Origin: Nymphaea colorata
Lineage: Eukaryota > Streptophyta > Magnoliopsida > Nymphaeales > Nymphaeaceae
DNA: 64,000 nucleotides
Assembly (NCBI RefSeq): GCF_008831285.2
Contig: NC_045139.1
Coordinates: forward strand, 20,006,412-20,070,411
Direction: 5' to 3'
The translations under genes and the position numbers were made by a program. This document shows positions 1 to 12,164 of this stretch, piece after piece; within the stretch, counting starts at the first letter, position 1; every line of letters begins with the position of its first letter. Below the pieces are notes generated by a model that saw nothing but the letters and a program-made list of their open reading frames with translations, was not told the origin of the DNA and did no database searches.

Positions 1-239
1 GCGAGTCAATCCAAAGATAGGCTCATTGTTTGACAGTGTTAACTATCTATATTCATTGTTGACCAAGAATACCACTTGCAGTTAATATTTCAATCCAAAG
101 ATTGGATATTGGCGTTGCACTGGTACCTTGTGATGGATTTTGGGCCATTGTGTTTAAATTCATTTATATTTGTTATTTGATCTTTGTACATGTATTGATT
201 ATGAGCATGCTTTGGTTTGTTTTTTATACAATGAGTTCT

Positions 240-735
240 GCTTCAATGATATTTGCAAATTTGAGTACTATTACTGAGATAAATGATTCGATTCTTATAA
301 ATAAGAAAAGAAAGACTGCTAAGGAAGTTGCAGTTGACCAATCATCCGTTAAGAAACAGAAGAAGCATAAGGAAGGCCTATTAGGCTGCTTCTTTTTGTA
401 AGGGTGAAGGTCATATAAAAAAGGATTGTACTAAGTTTCACGCATGGCGTGAAAAGAAAGGTACACTTCTCACTTTGGTTTGTTCTGAGGTTAATTTAAC
501 TTCAGTACCCGGAAACATTTGGTGGATAGATTCAGGTGCTATTACTCACATAAGTGTCTCTATGCAAGGCTGCCTAAATTGTCGAATGTCAAATGATGCT
601 GAAAGATTCATCTATGTGGGCGATGGCAAGAAGACAAAAGTTGAAGCCATAGCAGATTTTCGGTTATTGTTAAAGACTGGTTGTTATTTGAATATGACAA
701 AAACTTATGTGGTGTCGCTTTTAGACGGAATTTAG
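240..735 (+). pseudogene. copia gag zinc knuckle and aspartic protease, frameshifted
   Basis: A lysine-rich stretch leads into a CCHC zinc knuckle that begins GCFF near 384 and reads on as KGEGHIKKDC in the next frame. The break is a run of five T at about 391-397 where four would keep the frame, so a one-base insertion separates the two halves. About 40 codons later comes WWIDSGAITHIS at about 520-555; DSG is the aspartic protease active-site triad, and the Trp-Trp lead-in is usual in copia. The reading frame ends at 733-735. This is the C-terminal part of gag joined to the protease; earlier gag is not recognisable. Confidence 0.85.
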
Positions 736-1110
736 TTTCTATTTTCTCATTGGACAAATTTGGTTACTATTGTTCATTTGGAGGAAATTTAAGTTGTTTA
801 TGTATTCAAATTTGATTGTCACTGGTTCTTTGCCAAGTAGCGATAACCTCTATTTGCTTGATAAAGTTGCTTCATATAATGTAACCTTGCATGTTATGTC
901 TAGTGGTACTAAACAGAAATTGACCAATGAGAATTCTGTTATGTTGTAACATAAGCGCTTAGAATATATCTCTGAAAAGAGGATGAAAATACTGATGTCA
1001 AATGGAATTCTTGAGTCCCTTGATTTTGTAGACTTTAATGTTTGCATGGAAAGTATAAAGGAAAAACGAACAAACATTAAGGGGTTATAAGTTTTATAAT
1101 CCAATCAGTA
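736..1110 (+). pseudogene. copia pre-integrase (GAG_pre-integrs) region, broken
   Basis: Read through one stop, the segment around 860-1080 gives LYLLDKVAS, then HKRLEYISEKRMKILMSNG, then LDFVDFNVCMESIKEK. This follows the pre-integrase HHCC zinc-binding pattern of copia polyproteins, where a Trp normally precedes HKRLGH. That Trp codon is now a TAA stop at about 947. The integrase catalytic core that should follow is absent. From 1111 to 1428 only an acidic linker-like stretch can be read, so a large internal deletion has joined the integrase start to the RT region. Confidence 0.8.
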
Positions 1111-1428
1111 AGTCTTCATTTGAAACGGGAAATGCCCATTTCTTTGATGATATTGAGTTTGGGAAGGTGATCATGTTAGAAGCATTGTCTTTGAAGAGGG
1201 ACCTGAGTCCACTCATACGGATGTTGTAAGCAATAGTCAGGTATTCATTCGTGACATTGTTACATCAACATATTCAGAAGAAGGCAATGATGTCGATCTC
1301 CCTACTGAAGAACAAACTCAACAACCTAAAGAAAATTAAGTAGAGGTGTCACTGAGGAAATCTATATATAGACTAAAACGAGCTTTCCAGTCAATGGTAT
1401 TACAAATTTCATCAAGTTATAGTTTCAT

Positions 1429-2490
1429 TTGGCGTCGAAACTAATATGGTTGATGAATGTGTGTACCAAAAGTTTTGTGGGGGCAAATTTATTTTTTCTG
1501 ATTTTATATGTCGATGATATATTGCTGGCAAGTAATGATGTGGGTATATTGCATGAAACTAAGAAATTTTTGTCAATAAAGTTTGACATGAAGGATCTTG
1601 GTTCTGCATCTTTTGTTTTGGGGATCCAAATATTTCGAGATCGTTCTCGGGGTATTCTTGGATTATCACAAAAGGCCTACATTGATAAGGTACTTCAGTG
1701 ATATGGCATAAAGGATTGTAAACCAGGAGATACTCCAGTTGCTAAATGAGACAAGTTTAGTCTCAAACAGTGCCCTAAAAGTGAAATCAAATCTAAGGAA
1801 ATGAAAAGGATTCCCTATTCGTGTGTTGTGGGATGTGTTATGTATGTTCAGGTTTGTACTCGTCCAGATATTACATTTATCGTGGGAATGTTAGACAAAT
1901 ATTTAAGTAATCGAGGTATGGATCATTGGAAAGCAGCCAAAAGAGTATTGAGGTATTTACAAAGAACAAAAGATTTTATGCTCACATACAAGAAGTCAGA
2001 CCAGTTGAAGATTATTGGGTATTCAGATTCTGGGTGCCAAGACAATCGCAAGTCTACTTCAGGCTATGTATTTCTGTTGGCTGGAGGAGCTATATATCCT
2101 GGAAAAGTGTCAAACAAACACTTGTAGCTACTTCAACCATGGCAACAGAATTCATAGCATGTTACGAGGCATCCAATCATGCATTGTGGTTGCGGAATTT
2201 TGTCACGGGGCTGCGCATTATGAATGGTGTAGAAAGACCACTAAGGTTATTGTGTGACAATAATTCAGCAGTCATGTACTCTAATAACAGCCGCAGTTTG
2301 TCAAAGTCAAAGCACATCGACATAAAGTTTTTTGCTGTTAAAAAGATGATACAGAATGATCAGGTGTCTTTAGAGCATATTGGGACAAACTCTATAATTG
2401 CAGATCCGCTTACTTAAGGTTTAACACCTAAGGTATTTCACGAACATGTTGTTCGTATGGGGGTGTTATCCTTGGATGATGTGCTAGTTT
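1429..2490 (+). pseudogene. copia reverse transcriptase C-terminal half plus RNase H, broken
   Basis: LYVDDILLASND at about 1504-1540 is the copia RT catalytic motif (Y-V-D-D), followed by LGIQIFRDR and the usual LSQKAYIDKVL. A stop at about 1699 and another at about 1747 interrupt it. TRPDI at about 1859 and WKAAKRVLRYL at about 1928 mark the RT thumb to RNase H transition. RNase H continues with GYSDSG near 2018, then shifts frame near 2085-2100. The rest (TEFIACYEA, LLCDNNSA, KSKHIDIKFFAVKKM, IADPLT) runs to the stop at about 2415. The N-terminal RT palm and fingers are missing. Confidence 0.92.
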
Positions 2491-2878
2491 AGTGGGAGTT
2501 TGTATTTTGTTTGCTCTTATGTATGGACACATATTCAGTTTTCTACAGAATAAAGTTTAAAGTTATTTGGTTTCATTCTGTGTTTATGTGTGTGTTTTAA
2601 TCTCCATAAGGTTTTAAAGTTGGACCAATTGAGAATAAACATGTTGTAATCACATTACATGTAATTCTCATGCTATACATCCATATCAGATATGTCATTG
2701 ATTATGTTAACATTTGTAATCATTGAAGGTTTAGCTAATTTTGATATAGCGAAAGCCGCTTTGGTTCTGTGTAGATATGATCATGGACGAGATTGGTGAA
2801 AATGATGTTTAATAAAATAGCAGTTACGAGTTCTTAAGGTTTTATGTAATGTCTGAATATATAAAGACATATTTGGCC

Positions 2879-2890
2879 CAAGTGGGAGAT
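2879..2890 (+). other. polypurine tract of the copia element
   Basis: CAAGTGGGAGAT lies immediately before the TG that opens the 3' LTR. AAGTGGGAGAT followed by TGT is a common copia plus-strand priming site. It fixes the 5' boundary of the LTR. Confidence 0.8.
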
Positions 2891-3353
2891 TGTAAGATCA
2901 TTTGGTGGGCCGACATATGTCTATGAGGAATTTCAGATATTATGGCTGTCTTAACGTAAATATCCGCTTAAGTGATTGCATTTTGGGATATTACGTCATT
3001 TTAGATGGTATGGGGTAATTTTGAAATGTATAGATACCTGTACGTAATTACAGACTCTTTGATGGGTCGAATCCGTAATTGTCCTCATTATATAATGGTA
3101 GTGGTCCCTGGGGTCGTGTAGAACAGTTGCCTTCAGTTTCTAGGGTTTTCTCTTCCCCATCTGAGAGAGACCTCACGCGCACCGCACGTACCCTGGAAGA
3201 CCTTGCTATGATCTTCCCGTGCACCAGATCAGATGGATTCAGGCACGCTTCCGCTTCAGTTTAAGGTTTTGTTTATTTCAATGATTTAGCATGATCCTGT
3301 TTTAGAGTATATACGTTTGGTTTTGTATATGCATGAGGGGAGAAATCCCAACA
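2891..3353 (+). repeat. 3' LTR of the copia element, 463 bp
   Basis: It opens with TGTAAGATCA directly after the polypurine tract and closes with AAATCCCAACA, giving the expected TG...CA ends. A TATA-like TATATAAT sits at 3089-3096, a likely U3 promoter. The 5' partner is outside the window, so LTR divergence and insertion age cannot be judged here. Confidence 0.8.
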
Positions 3354-3615
3354 TTGACATGTCTCATATGCATGTTTGAGTACACTTGTGTAGCATGAAT
3401 GGTGCATGCTATCTGTCATTCAGTATAATTTGCACCAATAGTGAACTACAAGCTTGCAGATCCCTTTAGTGTAATTTGGAAGACTCTGGTCATTGAAGTT
3501 TGCAACAAATAGTTGTTGTAGCTACGGTTGCCAAACTGTGCTTATCCGATAATGGGAACAGATTCTTATGCATACGATGATAAATTGAAAAAAAAAATTG
3601 ATGGAAGGAGCACAA

Positions 3616-4036
3616 TATAAACCTTCGCTCGCTTTTCCTCTCTTAACCTCTCAGTTCTCACCATCGGCATATTAACACTTGCTAAGCAGTGGCTTCTTTC
3701 TTCTCCACGAGTGAAGCGAAGGGATGGCTCTCTACAAAGAGAAGAGGTTCTAGGTAGTTCCTTCCATCCTTCAGCTCCACAGGGTTGAAGTTTTCATGGA
3801 GCATTCAGTGTCTTACTCTGTACGTGCCATCGGTTTCTTTCGAGGTTTTGATTTTGTCTATATTGAAGGTTTTAATCGGATTTAGGGCTAGGATGATTCT
3901 TCTTCCTCCTCCTCCTTATCCTCTTGTTAGAGAGATAAGCTCGCTAACGATCAGCGAGAAACTCCGCTGGGAGCTGATTCCGATTGTTACCATCCTTGAT
4001 GTGGTCATCTGCATGATTGTCGGGTGCCTTAAGTAG
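3616..4036 (+). other. gene-like promoter and short reading frame, unrecognised
   Basis: A TATAAA at 3616-3621 is followed by a pyrimidine-rich leader. From about 3785 an open frame of 83 codons ends TISEKLRWELIPIVTILDVV..., with a hydrophobic C-terminal segment that could span a membrane. An internal Met at 3891 would leave 48 residues. I do not recognise the family. It may be the 5' end of a truncated host gene or a chance frame in a pyrimidine-rich stretch. Confidence 0.25.
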
Positions 4037-4578
4037 CATTTGGTTTGGAGGAAGCTCACCCCACCACTCTCGTACGTCGCGCGACTTTTGCTTAATATTC
4101 ATTTTAATCCCTCAGTTCTTTTCATTTATTCATGCTGGGAAGAAAAAAAATACACGTCTCTCTCTATCTCTCTCTGTCTAATGCCTATTGTACATTTCCT
4201 CATATGTCGCTTTCTCTGCTTTCATTGAGCTAGTGACTCTTCAATTCTTCTACATCTTTTTTTCGCTTGTGTTTCTCTTTTTCTAGTTTTAGTTTTCCTT
4301 CCCAACATCATGTGAGCTGCACCGAAAGATTTGGAATTTATCCTTCTAATATGCCTTTTTACTTTGTTGTGTTCTTTCTGGTTCCAAATTTTGCACTACT
4401 GTAGATTTTTAAGTTTTGTAATATTATGCATCTTAGGGACCTAGGACTTGTTTTTTGTGTTGAAACTGACATTGCTTGACTTATGTACGAACTCTAAATG
4501 CAAAAAGGTTTTCTGAACTTTCAGTACGTTCCTAGTTTCCATACATTTTGGTGCATGAGTTTTCATTAACTGTCCTAT

Positions 4579-4640
4579 GCTCGTTAGGTGCAATGCATCT
4601 CAGCATTTTGCTCGTTAGGTGCAATGCATCTCAGCATTTT
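4579..4640. repeat. 31-bp perfect tandem duplication
   Basis: A 31-bp unit beginning GCTCGTTAGGTGCAATGCAT occurs twice head to tail (4579-4609 and 4610-4640) with no mismatch, so it is a recent slippage-type duplication. The rest of 4037-5384 shows no gene I can support. Confidence 0.95.
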
Positions 4641-4840
4641 GTAGCTTTCTCAATTTATAATTGTCAACTTGTTTTCAGAATGATTTTCTTATACTGATTC
4701 TATTGATCATAATAAATGCTAGTATCGACAATTTGGTGAGGCTAAGAAATATTTTCATGAACTCTGCTAGGTTTAAGAGTGCTGGTTTTGTATTTTCTTG
4801 AAGGTATGGTTATTCGTCCAGTTCTTCCATTGTAACTATT

Positions 4841-4880
4841 TTCTGGATCAGATTATTTGGTTCTGGATCAGATTATTTGG
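4841..4880. repeat. 20-bp perfect tandem duplication
   Basis: TTCTGGATCAGATTATTTGG is present twice in direct succession, at 4841-4860 and 4861-4880. Confidence 0.97.
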
Positions 4881-7344
4881 TTTAATGTTGAGATCCTTGC
4901 AAGATTATTGTATGTGACCTTTATGTCCAATGTATCGAATAGGGAGAGGCACTCGACAAAGTTATTTTTACATTCATATGTTTAAATTTAGTTGTGCATT
5001 CATGCATTTGTTTCTCCTCAGCAAGGTAATAAATAATAATATGTTACACTTCCTCAACTGGAAAGACATACGAGCTACGTAGTTTGGAAAATCTGCTCTA
5101 TTATCTTATGCAGTTTTTTTGTTTGTTAAAGGATGAAGTTAGTAACTTAATCAAAGTTTCGTTGCAATGTTTTTAAGCTTCATCTCTCTATTACAAAATT
5201 CTTCAATGGTAAGGAAGATTTTCACCATAGGAAAGAGAATCTTATCATGTGGAACATTCTTTGTTGACCAGACATGGAAGGTGGAGTTGGTCTCATGGAT
5301 ATCTATGAATTAAACAAGGATGCTTGATTGTCAACATCAAGCATATTAACTTTCATAATATGGATATAGAAGGAATGCAGGAAGCACTACAAAGAAAATC
5401 ATGCCATCACCATTGATGAAGTCAGAAATTTCTTGTTAAGAGGCACTCTAAGTGTGAATTTCAAACTTGAAGGGGCACTCATATGTAAAAAAGTAAAATC
5501 AATGAGGTTTCTATGTTTAAATAATGTAAATTTAGTGGTCTGGTGTGGGCAATTGCCTACTCCAGCCACAACGTGGCTCCGCCACTGGCATCACCTATGC
5601 ATAGCGAGATGGCCATTGGTGAAGGTTGACTTTTACCGACATCTGTAAAAGGATGCATTGAATGCTAATGTCGATGAAAGTCGACTTTCTCCAACTTTTG
5701 AAGTCCGGCCATCGGCAAAAGTCGATATTCACCGATGGCCTGTGACAAATGTTGGTGATTGGACAGTGGCCGTCAGTAAAGGTATTTATGCCTGGTCAAA
5801 GAAATTTCTAGCAAACTATTACCGACGTCCCTCCTGGGCATCAATATAACTATGGCTATCATCGATATGTTCTAGTCAGACGTCGAGGAAGAAGAATTTC
5901 ACCAACATTCACCACTCATAGGTGAAAGTTTGTTATTTTGGGCCACCAACTTTCACTGATGTTATTAAGTTGGCCATCGGTGAAATTTTTTTACCAATGT
6001 CCACTTGTGCGGTAAAGGCTAGACTGACTTTTTAACATGTTGTTGGAAGCCCTCTCCCCCTATCTTCTTTCTATTGTTCCACTAGTGATCACCCTTGAAT
6101 TCTAGCACCCAGACAGTTTGCCATACAATTTTCATTACGTAGATAACTTTCGGTAAGCTCTTTAACCTTGATATTTGTTATTTATCCATTTATGAATGAT
6201 ATTAAAGTATATATTGTTTGTATGCATAGTTTCGAAAATTTTCAGAGAGATTTCACCATTTTTTGTTGGGGTTTGGCCATGAAGCTTTATAGTTATGTTT
6301 ACTGAACTTAGTAGAGTCCGATTGACATACTAATTGCATAAAAATTCCTCACATGCACAAAGTCCCTATGTTTTTCCAAATTTGTGACATCGCCGAAATC
6401 TGGCTTTTGACGGTCAGATTTTGATGAGATACTTTGCATATTTTTAGTTCCCTTATACATTAACTTAGTATCAAAAAATCACCTTGACTGGAGCTTGCTT
6501 TAATGCATTTTTTGGTATTTCGAAGTTTATGGTCCCATGCCTTAAATTTGATAAATTGTTTGAACTACTTAGGACATAAAATATTGTTGAGCCATTTTAA
6601 TTATAGTTGTTTTTTAGATATCATCTAGCATGTTCATCATTGGATTGTACATTGGACCACTTATTAATGCTCTTTGATCCAAGGATAACATCATATTTGT
6701 GTTGTATATTTGTTCAAGGTGCCATTTTATGACGTTTATTTGCTGACATATAATGGTCAGAATTTAAATTTTAAGTGCTTGTTGAAGAGCTTGCATAATA
6801 AGCCATCCAACAAGTATTAATTTGCATGAATTGGATTTTAAACTGTTAAAATATAGCATTCACAGCAGGGTGGGTTAATAATAAAAGTTGGATTACAAAA
6901 AGAATAGAATTTGAAGTATGTAACTGGGGGTTAGACAACTCTTCAACTTTGCTATCGCACATAATGTGATAGTGAATGGAATCACTCAAACTTTATTTGT
7001 TTTATTCAAAGACCCCCAAGTAGAAATACATGTGGGATCACTTGAGCTTTAGCAACAGCCTATTTGAGAAATGACCCGCAACATAAACTAAAGATGAACC
7101 CATTGGGCTAGCCAATTGGAATAGATGTTAAATACTTGACGACACATATCAGTACATGGGCACGTCATCCTGTTGTTATGCTACTACTGTTTCATAAATT
7201 TACTGAGCTTATGTCATCCTTCAATATAGATCTTTGGTTGCATATACAAGTATGTGATATTTACATAAAAGTTATGCAATGTAGTTTGTTATACTGACTT
7301 CCACTTTATTTGATGGAAACAAGAGAAGTATGAATTTTCATCTA

Positions 7345-8937
7345 GGGCCCGTTTGATGGGCTGGAAATCCATTGTAGCTCAGAAAAATAAAATTTTTCCA
7401 TTTTATCAAACACGAATTTTTTTTGAGCCTGTTGAGGCTGGAATTGGAAAATTTTTTCGGAAAAATGTTTCCACCGCAAAAGGTGGAAAAATGTTTCTGG
7501 AATTATTTTTTTACCCGTTAGGGCTCTTCACGTCGGGCTCCCATCATCTTCCTCTACTCATCTTCGTCCTTTGCTGCTGCATCGTCTTGCTCTTGTCATC
7601 TTTGTCCTCTGTCGCTGCCTCGTTCTCATTCTGTTAAAGCAGGGAAGGAAGAGGGATGAAAGACGAAAACGATAACAAAGAAAAAGAAAAGGGAAGGAAA
7701 AAGAGAGACTCATTTCCCTTCCCGAGTCATATCTCATTCGAAGTTTTGTTGTCTCTTTCTCTCTGCGAGGCTTCGTCCTCTCCGGCACTCCTTGTCCGAA
7801 AGGATCAGTCAATGGCTCGCTCCAACCATTCCCTCTTCTCCATCTTAAGTTAGGGTTTAGGGTTTTCTTCCTCTTCTTCCAACTCCCTTTTTTCCCCCAA
7901 AATCCCCTTAGATACCCATTTTGGGTCCAATTGCTGACAATCAAAGCGGGCAATTTATGGGCATCCTTCATTCCCTTCCATCCATTGTGCCATCGATCTG
8001 TTGATGGACTCTACCAAAGAGCCATCGTCGTCCTCACCAGTAACGCCCTCTCAGTCTCCACCAAAGGAAGATGGCATCCTATCCACCGCGTCCGGCATGG
8101 CCAACGAAGCTGCCCTCCTCTTCTAGTCTCACCATTACCAAGAATGTGTTGATGTCTTGAACCAAATCTTCCAGAAGAAGGAAGATCTAATTTCATGTGT
8201 TGACATCTTGTTAAGTTCCTTGTAAATAAAGACCCTGAATTTTGTGTTGTATGATCAATATAGTTTTGTTGGATCTAATTTCTTTGAGAATGCCTGGATT
8301 TTGTTTGTTGATTTGGATGTGAATGGTTTTGATGCATTTCTTAGTATTTGATCAACAGATGCTTGGAGTTTTCAGATACATGTATGTGAATGGCAGTTTC
8401 TTGTTTAACATTGAGTCTTCCTGTTTATGCTGCAACAGGTGAGGATTTATACATGGTTTACTAACTTGATTTATATTTATATGAGGAATTATGGACAAAC
8501 TTGATAGAATCACAATTTTGTTTACAGGGACTTCCAGTCTTTGGAATTGATGTGGGGCTGAGTACCTTTGACAAAGCATCTGTAAGGATCCACCTATCCC
8601 ATGAGTGACAAAAATATCAAGTTCTCGATGTTTCAATGACTAGAAATATCTATTGAACTTTGATTGTTGAACAGATATTATTTGGTTGCTTTGCTTTTTG
8701 TAACTCTACAATATCTACAGAAAGCAAGTAGTTGAGCGGCCAAAGTAGGATGTGGTTCTGTTGTTAAGAAATAGAAAATATATTTCTTTTTCATCAAACT
8801 AAAAAATATATTTCTAGAAATATATTTGTCAGTCATCACACATACACACATCAAAATGGGAATCAAAAAGATTTTTTCCATTCCTTTTTTACAAGAAATA
8901 TATTTTCAATTCCAGATTTCCAGGCCATCCAGGCACC
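7345..8937. mobile_element. PIF/Harbinger-like TIR element nested in the CACTA, carrying a gene fragment
   Basis: The left terminus reads GGGCCCGTTTGATGGGCTGG and continues AAATC. The right terminus, read on the - strand from 8937, is GGTGCCTGGATGGCCTGG then AAATC: the same TIR with a two-base gap and a few substitutions. Flanks are CTA (7342-7344) and TTA (8938-8940), consistent with a decayed TWA duplication typical of PIF/Harbinger. The ends match the element at 25902-28368. Inside is a pyrimidine-rich leader and the first exon of a CNOT10-like gene. No transposase is seen. Confidence 0.6.
8004..8186 (+). pseudogene. CNOT10-like (CCR4-NOT subunit 10) N-terminal exon fragment
   Basis: The frame from ATG 8004 starts MDSTKEPSSSSPVTPSQ, continues EDGILSTASGMANEAALLF, meets TAG at 8124-8126, and resumes SHHYQECVDVLNQIFQKKED up to 8186. 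This resembles the start of plant CCR4-NOT subunit 10: a Ser-rich N-terminus followed by the first TPR-like helix pair, ending in a VLNQLLQKKED-type motif. The stop stands where the family usually has Gln (CAG to TAG). After 8186 similarity ends and the sequence partly repeats itself. Upstream, 7850-8000 looks like this gene's 5' leader, with a TTAGGGTTTAGGG box. In CNOT10 these repeats support mRNA deadenylation complex assembly; this fragment cannot. Confidence 0.65.
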
Positions 8938-9946
8938 TTAAAGGAGAAACATATTTGCAGAAGTAGGTGATTCATGAATATTCATGCTTTGTATAGGTGT
9001 TGAAGGCATGAATATAGAAAAATTTTCAAACTTCCTGTAGGTCCACGAACTAATGCAACGTTGCAAAATTGATAAGCAAATATAGCATTCCACAAGATCA
9101 TTGGTAGTCAATTTCAGATTTCTTTGGTGAGGATTAGTCGAAGGTATCAATAAATTGTGTATATTATTAGGTATACCATATAAAATATATGTGCTTTGGT
9201 GTTTTAAGAAATTAGTAAAAAAAATGCGCAAACATGTGCAAAATAAAAATCTACATAAAACAGGCATGCAGAGTTTCATACTTTTTAAGGTGAAATAGAC
9301 AAATGTTACCATGATTCATGTATTTTATGGTTGAACATATTAACTTATAATATCTTGTGCATTGAACAATTCGCGGAAAGTTCGGAATAGCCATCACGTG
9401 CTGAGATATTCATTAGAACTAGTAGGGATCTAAACTACTCAAACCCATAAACCAATAGTGTCATTGTAAGTATTATTAGAATTTGAAACAATCATCAATT
9501 GCAAATGAAGAAAATTATTAATATTTAATAATGTTTGGAAGGACATCGGTCATACATTTACTTGATGTTATTCTGGGCATTATTCATGCTTTCACAAATG
9601 CTTTTAGCAGCCATTGTTCATATTTTCGCCATGTTTAATTACATGTTAGTAATACTATGATTGACATCCACATGCATGTCAATAATAATTCTCACTTATG
9701 TTTGATTATTGATGAGGATGATTACCAATGTGTGCTTACTCGTTGGTGATAGCATTAGTGATGTCTATACACCAACATTCAACACTCGTTGGTGAACATG
9801 ATCAACCTCGACAAGTAGATTGAAAATGTCGGTGAAACTTTTTACCGACGCTTAAGCAAAACATTGTTAAAATTTTTATTGATGCTTGCCTTACCTTTAC
9901 CAATGTTTTTCTGCCATCGGTAATAGCAGAATTTTTTGTAGTGAAG

Positions 9947-11793
9947 GCTGCTTGGTTCCTTTGGGGATAAGAGGAAACTGCTCGACAGTATCTAGCTTGT
10001 TTGTGAGAGAAGAATGAAATTCTGGTAGGAAATGGGCAGTGCACAACCATTATCGTCTTTTTACAAGGAAAAGGTGATTGAATTTAGTACTAATGGTGTG
10101 GGCTTTTTATCTCTACAGGTTTTGAACTCAGGCTCCATTGTTGGCTCCAAATTTTAAAGTTATCCTTGATGAAGCATACTATTCTATCCTTGGATCGGTG
10201 GCAATCAGCATTTACTACTTTCAGATAAAAAGCAATTAAGATTCTTTCTATGACCTTTGGCATATGGTTAAACTCCTTCTTGTTGGAAGCAGGCTTGGAA
10301 CAAAGAATGTCACCATCAGGCCAAATGGTTTGTCATTGCTGCAAACTATGAGAGGTTGTCAACCTTGGATAGGTTGAAGAAAAGATGCATTTACCTAGCA
10401 TTAGTGTTCCATCTGTAGAAAGCAGGAGTGATCTTCATCTCGTTCTTTTACTTGTCGTGTTGCTATGAATACATGGACATGTTCACTGAAGTTCTTCATG
10501 TTTCCTGTGTGCCATAGGAAAGACATAACCCCACTTTTTGTTGTAGCTTCAAGCGTGGACAGTTGAACAAATGCTAGAGAAAAACCTTCCAGCTGATACT
10601 TTGCAGCCTAAAAAATTTTAGAAACTCCAGCATGCACGGTAGAGGAAGAAGTTCAAGATACTTGGAAGAAATGCGAGGACTTTCATTAGGCTAGCAGGCC
10701 TTCAAATTTGTTTGGACATAATATGTAATTGAGAACAGGGCTAATTTTTAAAGGATGGTAATGAATTCAGGGAGGCTCGTAGCTAAGTTATGTCCATCGA
10801 AGCCAATGACAGGGTTCTAGTGGCTTTTGGAATAAGAAATGGCATGGATTTTCAGTTTATTTCATTTGTAAGGGGTATCATCTTGGGAAGTTTTTGTTGA
10901 AACAGGTATTTTCGAATTTTTATGTGTATAACTCTGTGCAAGTGTCTCTAACCAAATGGGTGATTAAAGTGGAAAAGGCCTCACAACATTGAAGCTGGTC
11001 TTGTCAAACGATTCAGCCACGGTAGCGAAGAAACAAATCGACAAAGTGGGTAGGCCGTCTTTCCTCCCACTACTCGACACATAAAGGACATATGCAAGTC
11101 AGAATCCCTAAAATTGCAGGTTAGACAGTGCTTGGTCTTATGAATTCTTCTCTCTTCAGTTTCACAATTCCTGAATATCTTTTGCTGCAGCCTTACAGAT
11201 GATCATCACCATTTATAGTGGATCTGAGCATTTTCCTGGATTGGCTTTGTTTCTTGAAGCAACAGAGAGACAAAGCTACATATTATAATTAATAATAGCA
11301 TCCCCATCATCTGTTGTAAATCGAGAAGATTCCCTACATAGCTTGCAAATCAATTAAATTCATACCAAAGAGCTACATTGTTGTGCGCCACCAATAATCT
11401 CTGTGAGTCTCTCAAGCATTAGATATGGGGGAGGGGGAAGAGAGTTGTCGGCCATGCCTAATCGGTGCTCCTAGAGTCCAAATTCAGAACTCGGACATTT
11501 TAGCGTTGATCAATATGATTGGTTCTAGAAAGGTTTCTATTTTCCAGCCAAAAAGTTTAATTATATTTTCCCTGCACAGTTACTTTTAAAGATTTACTAG
11601 TCAAACATTGATGATGGGGAGTGAGATATCTTTCAAGGTAACGCCTCTGTTAAATAAACACCCCATCAATGGATCTTTAAATTATGCAGCGAAATGTTTT
11701 TAAAACATCTAATCATAAATGGGGAACATTAAAATTCAATACTATCAAATTATAATGTTCAGTTCTCTCGGATAAAAAAACTAAGATGAAAGT

Positions 11794-11795
<2 letters not shown>
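9947..11795. other. 1.8-kb stretch with no supportable gene
   Basis: The reading frames are short and interrupted on both strands. I see no recognisable domain, RNA gene or transposon terminus. Confidence 0.5.

Positions 11796-11798
<3 letters not shown>

Positions 11799-11885
<87 letters not shown>
11799..11885. repeat. (AT)n microsatellite, about 87 bp
   Basis: An uninterrupted run of alternating A and T. It is self-complementary and likely to vary in length. Confidence 0.97.
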
Positions 11886-11888
<3 letters not shown>

Positions 11889-12020
11889 TGAGTGAGTGAA
11901 TGGTGAATAGTTATTCAAAGCCATCCAGCAATCTAATCAGGGTCGTTCATGTATGCAAATGGATGGTTGAGGGGAAAACATAAAAAAAAAAGTCAGAACT
12001 GATACTATGTAACGAAAATA

Positions 12021-12164
12021 TCCATCACCATTTTTTTTTCATTTTTCTCTTAATCATCTATCATAGTAAATCGAATATCATAGTAAATCGAGGAGCACTA
12101 TCCATCACCATTTTTTTCTCATTTTTCTCTTAATCATCTGTCATAGTAAATCGAAGAGCACTAG
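12021..12164. repeat. 80-bp tandem duplication
   Basis: Two copies start TCCATCACCATTTTTTT at 12021 and 12101, each running through a TTAATCATC...CATAGTAAATCGA...GAGCACTA segment. The first copy carries an extra internal 18-bp duplication of the CATAGTAAATCGA part. From 12165 to 13317 I find no supportable gene; 12300-12740 is less AT-rich but matches nothing I know. Confidence 0.9.

Larger units (their letters stand above)
1..3353 (+). mobile_element. Ty1/copia LTR retrotransposon, 5' end outside window, decayed
   Basis: The order of recognisable pieces is gag zinc knuckle, aspartic protease, pre-integrase zinc-binding region, then reverse transcriptase and RNase H, a polypurine tract and the 3' LTR. 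Integrase-before-RT order and the YVDD RT motif place it in Ty1/copia. The integrase core and the N-terminal half of RT are missing: the pre-integrase region at about 1100 gives way to an RT C-terminal half at about 1430 with only about 300 bp of linker. Stops and frameshifts interrupt every domain, so it is non-autonomous. The 5' LTR must lie left of the window. Confidence 0.92.
5385..9943. mobile_element. CACTA (En/Spm-type) transposon, non-autonomous, with nested insertion
   Basis: The left end reads CACTACAAAGAAAATC. The right end, read on the - strand from 9943, begins CACTACAAAAAATTCTG. The trinucleotide AAG flanks both ends (5382-5384 and 9944-9946), the expected 3-bp target-site duplication. 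Both ends carry subterminal repeats of the CCATCGGTGAAA / ACCGATGG type: many copies at about 5600-6010 and several at 9790-9930. No TNP2-like transposase is readable in the 4559 bp, so it would need transposase in trans. A PIF/Harbinger-like element at 7345-8937 is nested inside and accounts for about a third of its length. Confidence 0.85.

Noticed and set aside
7558-7971. 137-codon - strand frame, basic
   Set aside because: It is the antisense of a CT-rich 5' leader inside the nested element.
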